Shown: piece by piece, positions 1 through 10,168 of the stretch
Position numbering within the stretch: position 1 is the first letter of the stretch
Layout of the letters: the number at the start of each line of letters is the position of its first letter
Assembly (NCBI RefSeq): GCF_009905375.1
Contig: NC_133650.1
Location: forward strand, 150,022,125-150,086,124
DNA: 64,000 bases
From: Apium graveolens
Taxonomy: Eukaryota; Streptophyta; Magnoliopsida; Apiales; Apiaceae
Reading direction: 5' to 3'
The notes under the pieces: generated by a model
The model's input: only the letters and a program-made list of their open reading frames with translations
Database searches by the model: none
What the model was told of the DNA's origin: nothing
Program-made: the position numbers and the translations under genes

Positions 1-5
1 CATAA

Positions 6-695
6 GGTTTACAAAAAGTTCAAAATTTTGGGGTTATTACAATTCTTCTGGGTGATTATGTGAATTTGGGGATGGTTATTTACCAGTGTATTTTGAGGTT
101 CTTGAGAGGAGGTACTACGAGTTCTATACCCTATGCATCCGTTGTGACGAAGCTGTGCATGGAAGGTTGTGTTTATTGGCCCGCACATGAGTAGCTACAG
201 CTTCCCAGTGCTCCTACCGACAGTTCGACGCTATTGAACATGACTGAGTGGTATGGTGGCAAGCCCGATCCTTAGGGGCTTGGTTATTCTTATGATCATC
301 TGCCAGGTGGACGTCCAGCTTCTCAGGCATATGCTGGTGGCATGCAGCAGGCGAGCAAGGCAGCTTGGAGAGCTGAGTTGGGCGAGGCTGGTCTATCGCA
401 GGAACATGAGCAGGAGGAGGCAGGAGCAGATGTTGGAGCTGGTTTGAGTACGACACAGTATAGGCGTCGAGCGAGGAGGATGGATGTTATGCATGACATC
501 CATAGTCAGTTTGCACGTGATCTTACATAGGCACTAGGGATTTCATTCAGAGCCACATGTGTTGACATCCAATGGCCAATATTTGGTGAGGATTCCGTGT
601 ATCCACCTCTAGACACGCCTGACACTCCACCCTTTGAGGGTGATGATCCTGATTCGGAGGAGGTATGCTTGATTTCTTACTATTACCTTCACTGA
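6..695 (+). pseudogene. Athila-type env-like ORF, 3' part, decayed
   Basis: One reading frame (starting at positions divisible by 3) stays coding-like across this stretch, interrupted by stops at 192-194, 273-275 and 528-530 and ending at 693-695. It reads as a charged, Q/A/E-rich protein with phrases such as SSIPYASVVTKLCMEG and MTEWYGGKPDP, then an acidic tail. Proteins like this occur downstream of pol in plant Ty3/gypsy Athila elements (env-like or 'putative plant transposon protein'). Position just upstream of a polypurine tract and a long LTR fits. The 5' part lies outside the window. Function of the family is unproven; the copy is dead. Lineage call is by my recognition of style, not by alignment. 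Confidence 0.5.
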
Positions 696-1885
696 GGACA
701 GTGAATATTTTAAGTTTGGGGGTAGTAGTTGAAGGAATATGTTTTGTGTGAGTCACATATAGTTTGCATGTTCATGATAGTTTATTGCATATAGTTGCAT
801 ATTTGGCATGTAGTAGTTTTTTTTTGTAGTTTTTATGATAGTTTGTTCATATAGTTTCATGTATTGGCAATATAACATGATCCCTTAGATGATTTTTCCT
901 ATCGACTTGTGATATTGATGCTAGTGTAGTGATGTCGTATTTAGTGATGTTAAGTCTTGTCGAATTGATTTGCATGCTAGAGACAATTGTATTTCACTAA
1001 GTCTTATAGGCTGCTTGAGTGCTAGATCATGATCATGGTTTGTTTGTTTGTCGAGGTTTACTCGCTTGTTTATACTTAGAATTTAGGATATTCTCTTAAT
1101 GACAAATTAACATGGATATTTAAAAATTGGAGAAAATTGGATTTCATTGCTAGTTGTGTGGCTAGGTGTCAAATGGCTAGTAGCCGGCTCATATTTATAT
1201 GAGTAGTCTAGGATTGAGCGAGATGGAGCGAAACGCACTCATTCAGAAATTTGTGAAAAAAAGAAGAAAAAAGAAAAAAAGTGAAAAAAAGAAAAGAAAA
1301 AAATATATTTAAATGTTATGTATAATTGATCATGAGTGGGCTCTTTAGTACTCGAGTTATTAAGTTCTTAGGGGATTTTGTGCCTAGTGACCTAAGGCTT
1401 TTATAGTCTGGGACCCGCTAACCTAACGCTCGTTACATGGGTACTATTGTATAAGTCTTTTGTGGACCTCACTCATTGCACGGTCAAATAAGCATACTTG
1501 TTATTTTATTGTGAATAAAAGCGTGAATCCATATAAAACTCCAAAATAAGAATTGAAGTGTTATAAGTTATTTTGAGTCTCGCTTTTATTCTATTTATAA
1601 ACTTGTGATTGCTTTGATGAGTAGTGAGTCATGATTATTGATCTAATTGCGATAATATATCTGTAAGCAGTTGCACACACCCACGTCTCTGTTTTGTAGG
1701 TTGAATTGTGAGGCTTGATTGATTTTTATTCGAATAACTGCATTTTTTGTGATGTTGCTTGTTGATTGGTTTAGTTATTCTATTGGGGATCGTTGCATTC
1801 ATTTTGTTGCATTCATGCATTTTTATTTCTTGTTCTTTGAGTCTGTTTATGCTTGAGGACAAGCATTGATCCAAGATTGGGGGTA
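696..1885 (+). other. 3' non-coding region of the Athila-type element with two polypurine tracts
   Basis: No ORF of interest. An A/G-rich purine run lies at about 1250-1310. A G-run in a purine context at about 708-723 looks like a polypurine tract, and a second at about 1873-1885 directly precedes the LTR start and is probably the one used for plus-strand priming. Upstream of it, around 1855-1870, is a 'gaggacaag' stretch often seen just before the LTR of this lineage. Confidence 0.5.
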
Positions 1886-3322
1886 TGTTGAGTGGCATTT
1901 ATGATACTTTATTACGCTCCGTAAAGCTTTGAATTGGTGTATTTGTATTCAAGTTGTTGGTATTTTAATGTGTTTTCCAGTATTTTTGCATTTCCAAGCA
2001 TTCTCCAGGTAATCAGGTGAATTAGCATGGTTTTAGTGCTAATTGGGTGTTAGGATGGTGTTGGAATAAAAGCTCGTGGAAAACCAACTCAAATCAGCAA
2101 GGAAAAGAAGAAGTCAGAATTTTATCCAGGGAGTCAGTGTGCCAGCGCTGTGAGCGCGCGACCGCGCCCAAAGATCAGAAACTCAGCGCGCCCACGCTGG
2201 TCAAGCGCGTGCCCGCGCCAGGTCGGGATAGCAGAATTCTGTTTCTAATAGGATTTTGAGAGTTTGAAGCCCTGGTCAATTCTACAACATATATATACAT
2301 AAATAAAGACGTTTTGCAAATGAGAGGCGTACCAGAGCACAACGGGAAGGCGTAAGAAGACCGTTTTAGCACAATTCAACCAAGGCGAAGAAGATCTAGT
2401 TTAACTTGTGATTCTTTGTTTAAGTTATAATGTTGGATGCTAGTTTTCTTATTCGTGAACCTATACTCTTGTTTCGTACTTTGTTTATTAATTGTTTATA
2501 AAGACTACATTTATCATACCATGCTTTCATTGGAACCCACGTTGATGATGAGTCCGATTATGGGCTAATCGTTATCGTGGGGTTCAAGCGGATTTATTTA
2601 TGGATTTCTTTAGTTGATTTTTTTCGATGCCTTAGTGTGTGGTGATTGTATGATAACCTAGTATTGGTTGTGCATATTCGTCTTATGAGCATCGCGAACT
2701 TATAAGATAGTGTGTTAATTCTTAATTTAGCGAAAGTGAATTTAAGGGTTTAGAACTTGCCATGCTAGCATAGGTTCATGTGTTATTGTTATGCATGATG
2801 TGTAGGTAATTTTAACCATCTTACTTGCCCTATGTAATCATGATAGATAACTTGTGCATTAAACTGTTATGTTATCAAATTCTATAGATATATAAGGTCT
2901 CAATATAATTGGTGTTTATTCAGCTTCTATCTCTTTTGTGGATGTCTGGTAGTATGGTATTCGTGCAAAAAAAGTTGGCGTTTATCAGTTTCATGTTATC
3001 TGATTAGTGTCATCACCATTACATGCTAAGGTTAAGAATGAAAAGGCTATAGAATGAAGTATTTAATGAAGTTAGAATGCCATGTTTGTCATTAACTCAA
3101 CCATTATTATTCTCTTAGTTATAATTTTTAGCTTAAGTTTAGTTAAGAACAATCTCAATTTGTTAATCATCTTAGCATTGAATAATAATCATATTATTGT
3201 TGCATAGATACATTGACTGAAATTACAAGTTGATTCTCTGTGGGAACGAACTAGAAGATATTCTATATTACTTGCAAACACGTATACTTGCGTGAATTTT
3301 AGCGCCTGTTTAGCGACTAACA
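1886..3322 (+). repeat. 3' LTR of an Athila/Tat-type Ty3/gypsy element
   Basis: Starts TGTTGAGTGG right after the polypurine tract and ends in a 'tctgtgggaacga ... cttgcgtgaattttagcgcc ... ctaaca' block, a layout common at the end of Athila/Tat LTRs. Length 1437 bp. It contains a GC-rich patch of GCGC/CGCG repeats at about 2140-2225. The upstream partner LTR lies outside the window, so neither the TSD nor the exact ends can be verified. No PBS follows 3322, which fits a 3' LTR. Confidence 0.6.
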
Positions 3323-4352
3323 CTGTGGCCTTGGCCCTCTCGTTTTTATGATTAATTTTTATGTAATAGACTAGTAGCAAATAAATTCCTCCTAGCCTAG
3401 GGGGTAGTATATATGAATCCAAACCTTGGAACTAGCTAAAGGATAAAATTTTCAAATAATCTCCCCACAGAGCATAGTAGCCATGGGACTGGTGTAATTT
3501 TCACACTAGAGCGCATTATCAATAAAAGAGGAAAGTTGCTTTAGTTGTTTGCTTGTCTGGCATTTATGCTCTAAAAAAAGATAGGGCGTGCTCTATCTTG
3601 GACGTACCTTATACTAATAAGGGAATGATTATAGAACGCGCCATCTATATTAGAGGATGGAAAGAATCTTAAGTTGAATATCCGCTAAGGTCAGAGGCGT
3701 GCCCTAACGGAAGGCGTGCCATGATCTAACATTTTGGCCAAAGTTCAGAGTTATAACTATAAGATAAAAAAGTGACATCACTTTAATTTGGGAAAATAAT
3801 GAGGCTTACATTTGTTAATTAGCTTTAAAAAGAATATTATGTTCTAAGTTAACCTATGATTCAGATATCAAGGCGCGCCTTTATAGAATGATGCGCCTCA
3901 AATTTTTGTACTTAGCAAATCTTGTGAGAACAAAAATAAAAAATATGCGATTGACATGGTAAATCATTTGTGAAGAAAACTAAGACAAAAATCTGTACAC
4001 ACCAGAACGTGCCCTAAAGGTAGAGGCGCCTTGACAAATTTTACCCTTGAAAAAATTCTATGCAAGAATGATCAGAAATGCTTACTTTTTGGGCCATATA
4101 TTTAGCATCTATAATGTTAGTACGCGCCTTAAGAAAAAAGGTTTTAAAATTTGTAAGGCGCGCCCTAACCATTAAGGCGTACCATTCATTTGGTACTTAG
4201 AAACATTTTGCAGAAAGTTTACACTATATACTTATTAAAAATAATAACAAAGGAGTAAAGCCCAGTTAGTTTTCATAATGCAAAATGAGAAGTGGCAAAG
4301 TATTTAGTCTTATAACTTTGCACAACATCAAAAGAGGGTTGGCTCCTCAGAG
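3323..4352. other. Region B, left flank: AT-rich DNA with GGCGCGCC-type tags
   Basis: No gene seen. On the minus strand this lies downstream of the region B gene. From about 3583 it carries repeated GC-rich tags (exact GGCGCGCC at 3872, 4157 and 4401; variants at about 3583, 3637, 3694, 3711, 4005, 4024, 4121 and 4174). The stretch 3323-3580, between the Athila LTR and the first tag, is unassigned. Confidence 0.6.
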
Positions 4353-5580
4353 TATTAAAGGATTCTGTTCAAATGGAATTTAAATATAGCAATAAATAAG
4401 GGCGCGCCCTGAGAGTCATCAGTTAAAGGAATCGATTGGAGAGGAATTGAGGGATCAACCTCAGGCGCGTCCTTGGTGGGTTCGTCAGTGGGCGCACCTT
4501 CTTCCTCCTCTAGACCAAGCTCAACCCTCTTCTCTTGAATCTCTTTGGCAAACTCCCTCTTAAACTCCGCCATTTCAGCAAGAGTTTCTTCACCAAATTT
4601 CTCGAAGGTATACTCAGGATCATTCACTATAAAACCAATCAAGTAGAAATGGAAACCATTGGCGAAGGCATCATCTGTTATTATTCTCCTCTCCTCCATC
4701 CAACCATTCTTCTCCTGATCTTCAAGGTGCTCCACCCTCGATTTTGCCTCAGCTAACTCCGTGTGGAGAGACTCAGCTTTCTGGTTGGCTATATCAAGCT
4801 GAGAAGTCATGTTTGCAACTTCACCTTGGAGAAAGGAAATCTCAGAATCCTTGGCCTTGATATCCTTGGAGTGAAGGAAATCTTTGTCCTTAAGAGTATT
4901 CTGGAGAATGTTATAATCTCCTTGGAGCCTTTCCAGGCGCGCCCTTGCTTCTAAAAATATGTCCATAGCTTGAGGTGAATGGACCATGAGCTAGCAGGAG
5001 GCTTTTAATGAAGCTCTGATTGATTCTTCCAGGATCATTTCCTGCCACTTCCCAACCTCTTCATCAGACACATAAAGGGACCCTATAGGACCAAGTGTGT
5101 TAAGTGCGGAAGAAGAGTGGGAAGGCGCGCCCTCTGTACGAAGCTTCTTGCATGCGCCCTGTTGCTCAGTTAAGTCTACTATAGTCCTTTTTGGGATAGG
5201 GGTAGGTTAGATAATGGAAGGAGTGGTAATTGGTGTTTGAGTTTTGGGAGCATCTTTCCTTGATGGTTTGGACTTGGGCTTATCGCCAGGACGCGCCCCG
5301 AAAGACTTGAGAATTCTGGGAGGAGCCATTTCTGCATAAAACATAAGAAAAATATTAACAGACATTGCAGCAAGGCACGCCCATAAGTCAAGGAGTGCAC
5401 AAACAATGCTATTGAAGGCACAGTACATGTGATTATGATATGCAAAAATAGAAGCAACAGGTAAAAATGAATGCATGTATGAAATAAATGAAGTAGAATG
5501 CGCAATATGCGAATAAAATAACTAAGGTGACAACGAGATAAAACATAAATAGGACGCGTCCTAATAGGAAGGCGTGCCCT
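3583..5580. repeat. Dispersed palindromic GGCGCGCC tag, left block of region B
   Basis: Exact GGCGCGCC at 3872-3879, 4157-4164, 4401-4408, 4936-4943 and 5124-5131. Near matches at about 3583, 3637, 3694, 3711, 3891, 4005, 4024, 4121, 4174, 4463, 4491, 5151, 5289, 5372, 5550 and 5569. Many are extended to a consensus close to AAGGCGCGCCCT. Most variants differ by C-to-T or G-to-A at CpG (GGCGTGCC, GGCACGCC, GACGCGCC), as expected from decay of methylated cytosines. The copies are spaced irregularly, so this is not a tandem array. Confidence 0.85.
4355..5331 (-). pseudogene. Region B gene, 3' exon: coiled-coil part of a gypsy-type transposase-like protein
   Basis: The minus frame is open from an ATG at 5329 (MAPPRILKSFG) to 4355, with two in-frame stops, at about 5207 and just before the ATG at 4987. 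The upper part is basic and P/K/T-rich. From 4987 down it is a long heptad-like coiled coil followed by a conserved-looking block (phrases ILTDDAFANGFHFYL-like, IVNDPEYTFEKFGEET, EFAKEIQEKRVELGL) and an acidic C-terminus. This layout is what I know from plant proteins labelled 'putative gypsy type transposon' (Pfam PF04195 group). A 3' splice site (pyrimidine-rich, TTTTATGCAG) ends at 5332, so this is probably the last exon. GGCGCGCC tags inside it are read in more than one frame (G-A-P at 5124 and 4401, R-A-R-L at 4936). The two stops make it a pseudogene. Confidence 0.55.
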
Positions 5581-5591
5581 CACAAATATTA
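5340..5591 (-). other. Probable intron of the region B gene
   Basis: Lies between the upstream exon frame, which stops at 5592, and a good acceptor at 5333-5332. No reading frame bridges it. It holds degenerate GGCGCGCC tags near 5372, 5550 and 5569. The donor site is not certain; a GT near 5600 is possible. Confidence 0.4.
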
Positions 5592-5831
5592 TCAGTTGTT
5601 CAAACCTAATGGGGGTTCACTTTGAGTGGTACTATCTTCATGTTCTTCTTCATCTTCTTCCTTGTCACTGTCAATTTCTACAACATGAGTAATAGGAACA
5701 CCTTTCCTAAACTCTGTGCATCTGCACCTGGTCCCAACACGATCAGACATAATACCAACTCGCATTACGTTGGACTCTGTGATGAGCGTCTTCAAATTCC
5801 ATCTATCTGCAGCAATCCTGACTATTGCTTC
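5592..5831 (-). pseudogene. Region B gene, middle exon, downstream half (cut by element A)
   Basis: The minus-strand frame reads from the element A junction (…IVRIAADRWNLKTL…) to an acidic stretch (EIDSDKEEDEEEHED) and a stop at 5592. The other half of the same exon lies at 21133 and above. Ignoring element A and one copy of its TSD, the codon phase matches exactly across the junction, which shows that A landed inside this exon. The function of this linker between the N-terminal domain and the coiled coil is unknown. Confidence 0.6.
5827..5831. repeat. Left target-site duplication of element A (gcttc)
   Basis: gcttc immediately before the TG of the left LTR. An identical gcttc follows the right LTR at 21128-21132. 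Confidence 0.9.
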
Positions 5832-6322
5832 TGTTATGGTATATATTGAACTATTCGTTTGAAGTATATAATAATCTTTTAAGAATCTTGAATGCATGTT
5901 TAAACAATGTCTGTATATTATATATTGTACACAAACTAGTATCAAATGGGATAGCAGAAGATTAGGTTGTCAGACTCCTTAAATAAAATAGTAAATGTTC
6001 ACAGTGTAACTGGTGTTAGACAAACCACTGGAACGACTGAAGTATTATTTAGAAATAATTTATCTTGACTATTGAATAATGCTTATGTATATTGAACGGG
6101 ATCGAAATAGTAGAATAGTTATTTTATTTTGACAATAAAGAAGAACTAAGATTCTACGATATTATTATTGTTTAGGTTCTTAATCCGGAAGTATTATTAT
6201 TGACACTTGTATTTAATGCACATGCCTTGATTCATGCAATAAGTAATTTATTTTAAATTGAAAATTTATGTATTGGGCAATGACATTATATACAGAGTGG
6301 GATATTGACTATAAAACGAAAC
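5832..6322 (+). repeat. Element A 5' LTR, first part
   Basis: Aligns by eye to the start of the right LTR (19946 onward) with scattered substitutions. Interrupted at 6322 by element I and resumes at 13823. Total 5' LTR length without the insertion is about 1.18 kb, equal to the 3' LTR. Confidence 0.9.
6318..6322. repeat. Left target-site duplication of element I (gaaac)
   Basis: gaaac before TGTTAGG. The same gaaac follows the right LTR at 13818-13822. The uninterrupted right LTR of element A has a single gaaac at the matching place (about 20431). Confidence 0.93.
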
Positions 6323-7643
6323 TGTTAGGTCCCAATGTGTTTGTAGAAGGGGGGGTTGAATACAAACAGTACCGAATAATCGAATTAAATGCGGAATAAA
6401 AAAATGTGAAACAAAATTCAAGTTAAATAAGAATATTATTAAACTTGAAAGGTGTTACAACAACTGTATCGATTACAAGGAATTAATCTCAAATTAATTA
6501 TCACAAATTTAGAATAAATTCGACATGAACTTTTTCTATTTTTGCAATAATTAGAATCAAATGCTAAACGCGATTTGAGATTAAGTTCTAGGGATTTTAA
6601 TCCGCTAGATTGTTTCACAAGAATAAGATAAAGATTTCTAGTTGATTGGATTTAACTTTGCAATCTAGAAATTGATCTTTGAATTTCAGCAGAGAACAAT
6701 GAAATATTTCTTAGGCGGCTGCTGTGTTCTTGTATTTTTTTCAGTTCTTCTGTTTGAATGATAGATAATTGAAAGAAGGTCTTCTGCTTCTTTTTAAATC
6801 AACAGCCGAAATGTTAAGCTGGTATGACAATCCTTTTTGCTCAGCAAGACTTTCGGTAGGACTATCTTTTGAACTAGCAAGACTATCAGAATGAACTAGC
6901 ATGACAATCAGAATGAACTAGCAAGACAATCCTCCTCCTAGTGTAACTTTCGGTGAGACTATTGAAAATGGCCTAGCATGACAATCGGTATGACAATCCT
7001 GATTGTCATGCTAGTTCATTTTCAATTGTCTTGTTGATTTAATGCAGATTTTAATCCAATTTAAATTCTGAAAATTCCTAAAATTAATTCAGAATTAATT
7101 AATCAATTAATTCAATTAATAAATAAATTATTCTTCGCAGATATAATTTATTTTCTTAATTAAATTAGATGACTTAATTAATTAATAGAGAATTAATTCT
7201 AGTCTTCAACAACACCCATCCTTCTACAGATCTTCTGAAAATCACTGAAAATTATGAATCAATTCCACCACTTCAATGTTGACACTCGATGTACTGTCTG
7301 GTTCATGAGTGACTAACTTCCGTGACGTTTCTTCATGTCTTGACTTTGACACTTTGATTTTCTTCAGATTAAATCCTTGTAATTAATGATACTCTGACGA
7401 GATCTCTGTCACTTGATTAAATCCACGATCTTGATTTATATCACTGAGGCATGATCAATTTCTTGAACTTCTTCCAGTAAATTAATTCCTCAAGTCTGTA
7501 GATGAACCTTGTTTCTGAATCCTTTGACAGATATTACTTTGCGAGATCTCTCTGACGGTCGATCCACTATTTACTTATTACATTCTTATTTGAGTTGAGT
7601 TGAATCCTCGAATATACAAATAGGCTATGACATATGACTTACA
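6323..7643 (-). repeat. Element I 3' LTR (left copy)
   Basis: 1321 bp, TG...CA ends, followed on its right by the PPT of the minus-strand element. Differs from the right copy at about 6617, 6626 and 7227. Contains a long hairpin at 6955-7032. Confidence 0.93.
6955..7032. repeat. 32-bp inverted repeat (hairpin) in the element I LTR
   Basis: Left arm 6955-6986 and right arm 7001-7032 are reverse complements over about 32 bp with a few mismatches; the inner 14 bp (CTAGCATGACAATC / GATTGTCATGCTAG) pair perfectly. The loop is 14 bases. The same hairpin recurs in the other LTR at about 13129-13206. Short direct copies of the arm motif lie just upstream (about 6830-6930). Confidence 0.85.
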
Positions 7644-7656
7644 ATCTCCCCCTATT
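7644..7656 (-). other. Element I polypurine tract
   Basis: On the minus strand, AATAGGGGGAGAT directly precedes the TG that starts the 3' LTR. Confidence 0.8.
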
Positions 7657-8617
7657 TGTTTGTTAGACAATAACACACAAATACCTAGAGGATAACTCAA
7701 CTAACAAATAAGAAAAAGATATAAACATACATGCAAAGTAAATAGTAGAAAAGTTCTGGATGAGATTTAACATTTTCCAGATTCCAAGTAGATGTTCCTC
7801 TAGACTGAACATATCTTCAAGTAGTTCCATCTTCATTTGTACAACCACATTTCCTGTTGAGAAGCCCATATCTCTCTTGCTTCTCCCCCTATGAGAATCA
7901 ACTGATTAAAGAAGATCACCTTCTTTTACCACCTCTCCCGTACAATAGGATCCGCAGATAAAACCAATGGTACTCCCTTAACAGCTTCTTCCCTTATCAG
8001 AAAATCACCTTGTGTTTACCACCTCTCCCGTACAATAGGATCCGTAGTTACAAACAACAATGGTGTGGTGTAGTGTACATGTTTAGGATCTTTTTCTTCC
8101 TCCCTGCTATTTCTCCCCCTTAGTTGAGGAATCCTCCAAACTGTTACTTAAGCTTTTATCTCCCCCTTAAAGAAGGAATGTATGCCGTCGTCTGAAGGAG
8201 TTCTCATATTTCACTTGGTTGGAAAAGAAATAACAAGTAGTTTCTCTTTCTACATCACTGTGAGTGTGTGATTCTGTTTAGTGTACCTCACATGTGTTTC
8301 ACTCTTCTCTCCACTCGTGTTTACACTCATTCTCACAAGTGTATCACTCTTCTCTCATAGCTCCATAATCCAGCTGTACCTGCAAGGAAAATCACCTTAG
8401 CCATCCTTAAGGAGGTCACAGGTGGTGCAATGGGAGTTCACAAATCCCCATCCTTGTTAAACTCGTCAGATGAATCTGAGTCATAATTTACAAGTTGCTA
8501 GTTTCCCTTTTAGGGTTCCAGATTTGAATTCTGGGAAGGTAAACAATGATCCAACGAATTTAGCATAAAGATCAAAGTTCCCTTCTAATGTCTGTGAAGA
8601 CATTTCCTTGTGACTTA
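7657..8617 (-). other. Element I 3' non-coding region with a duplicated segment
   Basis: No gene seen. A segment of about 40 bp ('accacctctcccgtacaata' and flanks) occurs twice, at about 7910-7955 and 8000-8045. Several short C-rich tracts, which are purine tracts on the element strand, follow at about 8110-8165. Confidence 0.6.
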
Positions 8618-9160
8618 TCAGGTAATATCTGAATCATTGTCAACAAGTTGCCGATCTGCACCTATGTCAGATCCACTATCCGCAGATGCATCCAGGGGAT
8701 TTAAGCCTGGGGAGGTAGACACTGACCACTGACATATGGCTTTTGGATCAGTATCCTCTCCTAACACCTGTAAAGGCAATTGGTCCACTAACGAACCTTG
8801 ATCAATCGAATCTGACCTTAAAATGGTCGAAACTCTTGTTTCCGTCAACTCATCCTTTGTGTGTGTAAGCTCTCCTTGTGCATCAAGAATTGTTTATGTT
8901 TGAAGTGGTGACACTACATCGGATACCTTGGCCGACAGGCAAAATTCAATAGACTCACCCTGTTGAGAGAATGAATCTAGTAACTGTTTTTGTGCCTTTT
9001 CAGCCATTACATCTTTTTGAGAAGATGTATGGGGGCTAGCAGTTGTCTCGGTTTAAATACTACTCATCTATGTAGGAGACAGAGCTACTGGGTTGACTAC
9101 AGAACCTTCCTTATGTGGTGCACTAGGCACTATCTCCCTCACGCTCATTCATACTACATT
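8618..9160 (-). pseudogene. Element I decayed downstream ORF of unknown function
   Basis: One minus frame is coding-like from about 9160 to a stop at 8618, with several internal stops. The longest open piece is 8618-8848 (76 codons, acidic, S/D-rich, ending VDNDSDIT). It shows no Gag or Pol motif. It may be the rest of an extra ORF near the 3' end of the parental family. I do not recognise it. Confidence 0.35.
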
Positions 9161-9959
9161 TAGTGGTAAGAGAGTGTTGGTTGGTTCTGTTTTTGTGTTT
9201 GTCTTTACAGTCTGGGATAGACGTTGTGGGTTTTCAACCTCATGACTGTTAATGAAAGAAAGCCATTGGAGACTGAATCTGTAACACAGAATATATGGTA
9301 ATAGAGAGAAAATGATTTACAATAGTGATTTTAAAAGATTTTACATGAAATAAGAAATCACTAATGTAGAAAGAAGTTTGATTTTGTTTTTCAATATGAA
9401 TGAGTTTTTGATAAAACATTGATCACTTAGGGTAAAGTCTAAGTAATTCTCATTCATGTCAAAAGCTTACAAATATCTGCAACATAATGTTAACAACATA
9501 TCATTGACCGATACTTGTCAAGTACTTTAGATACTAATTGTTATGTTGCATAATCAATATACCACTGCACATATAAAACAATATGATTGTGCTTAGTGAT
9601 AAGATAGTTATTAATATGACGACTCTACTTATTCATATAAAATTATAACTTCTGTTAGAGTGTCATACCATGTCCTTGACGATTGCTTGAGCAGTATACT
9701 AGTTCATACCAACCTAAAGTGAGATTGTGAAGAAGAAATTGCATAGTCCAATAGATCTGCAGCTGCAAAGTCCATGAACTGTGGTGCATTGACTTCCTCT
9801 TTTGACTTACCAACCAGGAGTACACTTGTACACATCTTACTAGAGTACAATTCCAAGTGTAATGTGCAGCAGGTGTCTGATATGTCATAATATTCTCAAG
9901 TCTCGTCACTGGTGCTATATGTTAGATACTGCTTCCTGATAATAACCTAGCACAATATA
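9161..9959 (-). other. Element I region where pol would be expected; no pol found
   Basis: I looked for integrase (GG.YFVTFIDD-type), reverse transcriptase (YVDD) and RNase H (TEAEY-type) motifs in the minus frames and saw none. An open piece at 9655-9909 has no recognisable domain. The sequence is AT-rich and stop-rich. Confidence 0.6.
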
Positions 9960-10131
9960 CAAAATTACAATGATAACATTCCCAGCTTGCAAACAGCCAT
10001 ATCCCTCAGATAAACCTTTGCTGTTATCTCCAAAGGTAACCAGGGGGCCAGCTTTCTCAATCCTCATTTGATAGCAGGGCTCTATCTCCGGTCATATGTC
10101 TTGATGATCCACTGTCAAGAATCCACACTAC
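9960..10131 (-). pseudogene. Element I protease remnant
   Basis: The minus strand encodes WILDSGSSRHMTGD, the copia aspartic protease active-site block (D-S-G codons at 10116-10108). After a 1-base shift comes AGPLVTFGDNSKG and GYGCLQAGNVI, the usual next block. It is not in frame with gag, which stops at 10169. Nothing of integrase follows, so the rest of pol is deleted. Confidence 0.75.
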
Positions 10132-10168
10132 CGGTTACACCTGTTGAATGCCCTGCACTTCAAATGGA

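Noticed and set aside
214..456. 80-codon minus ORF
   Set aside because: Opposite to the Athila env-like frame; proline/histidine-rich shadow.
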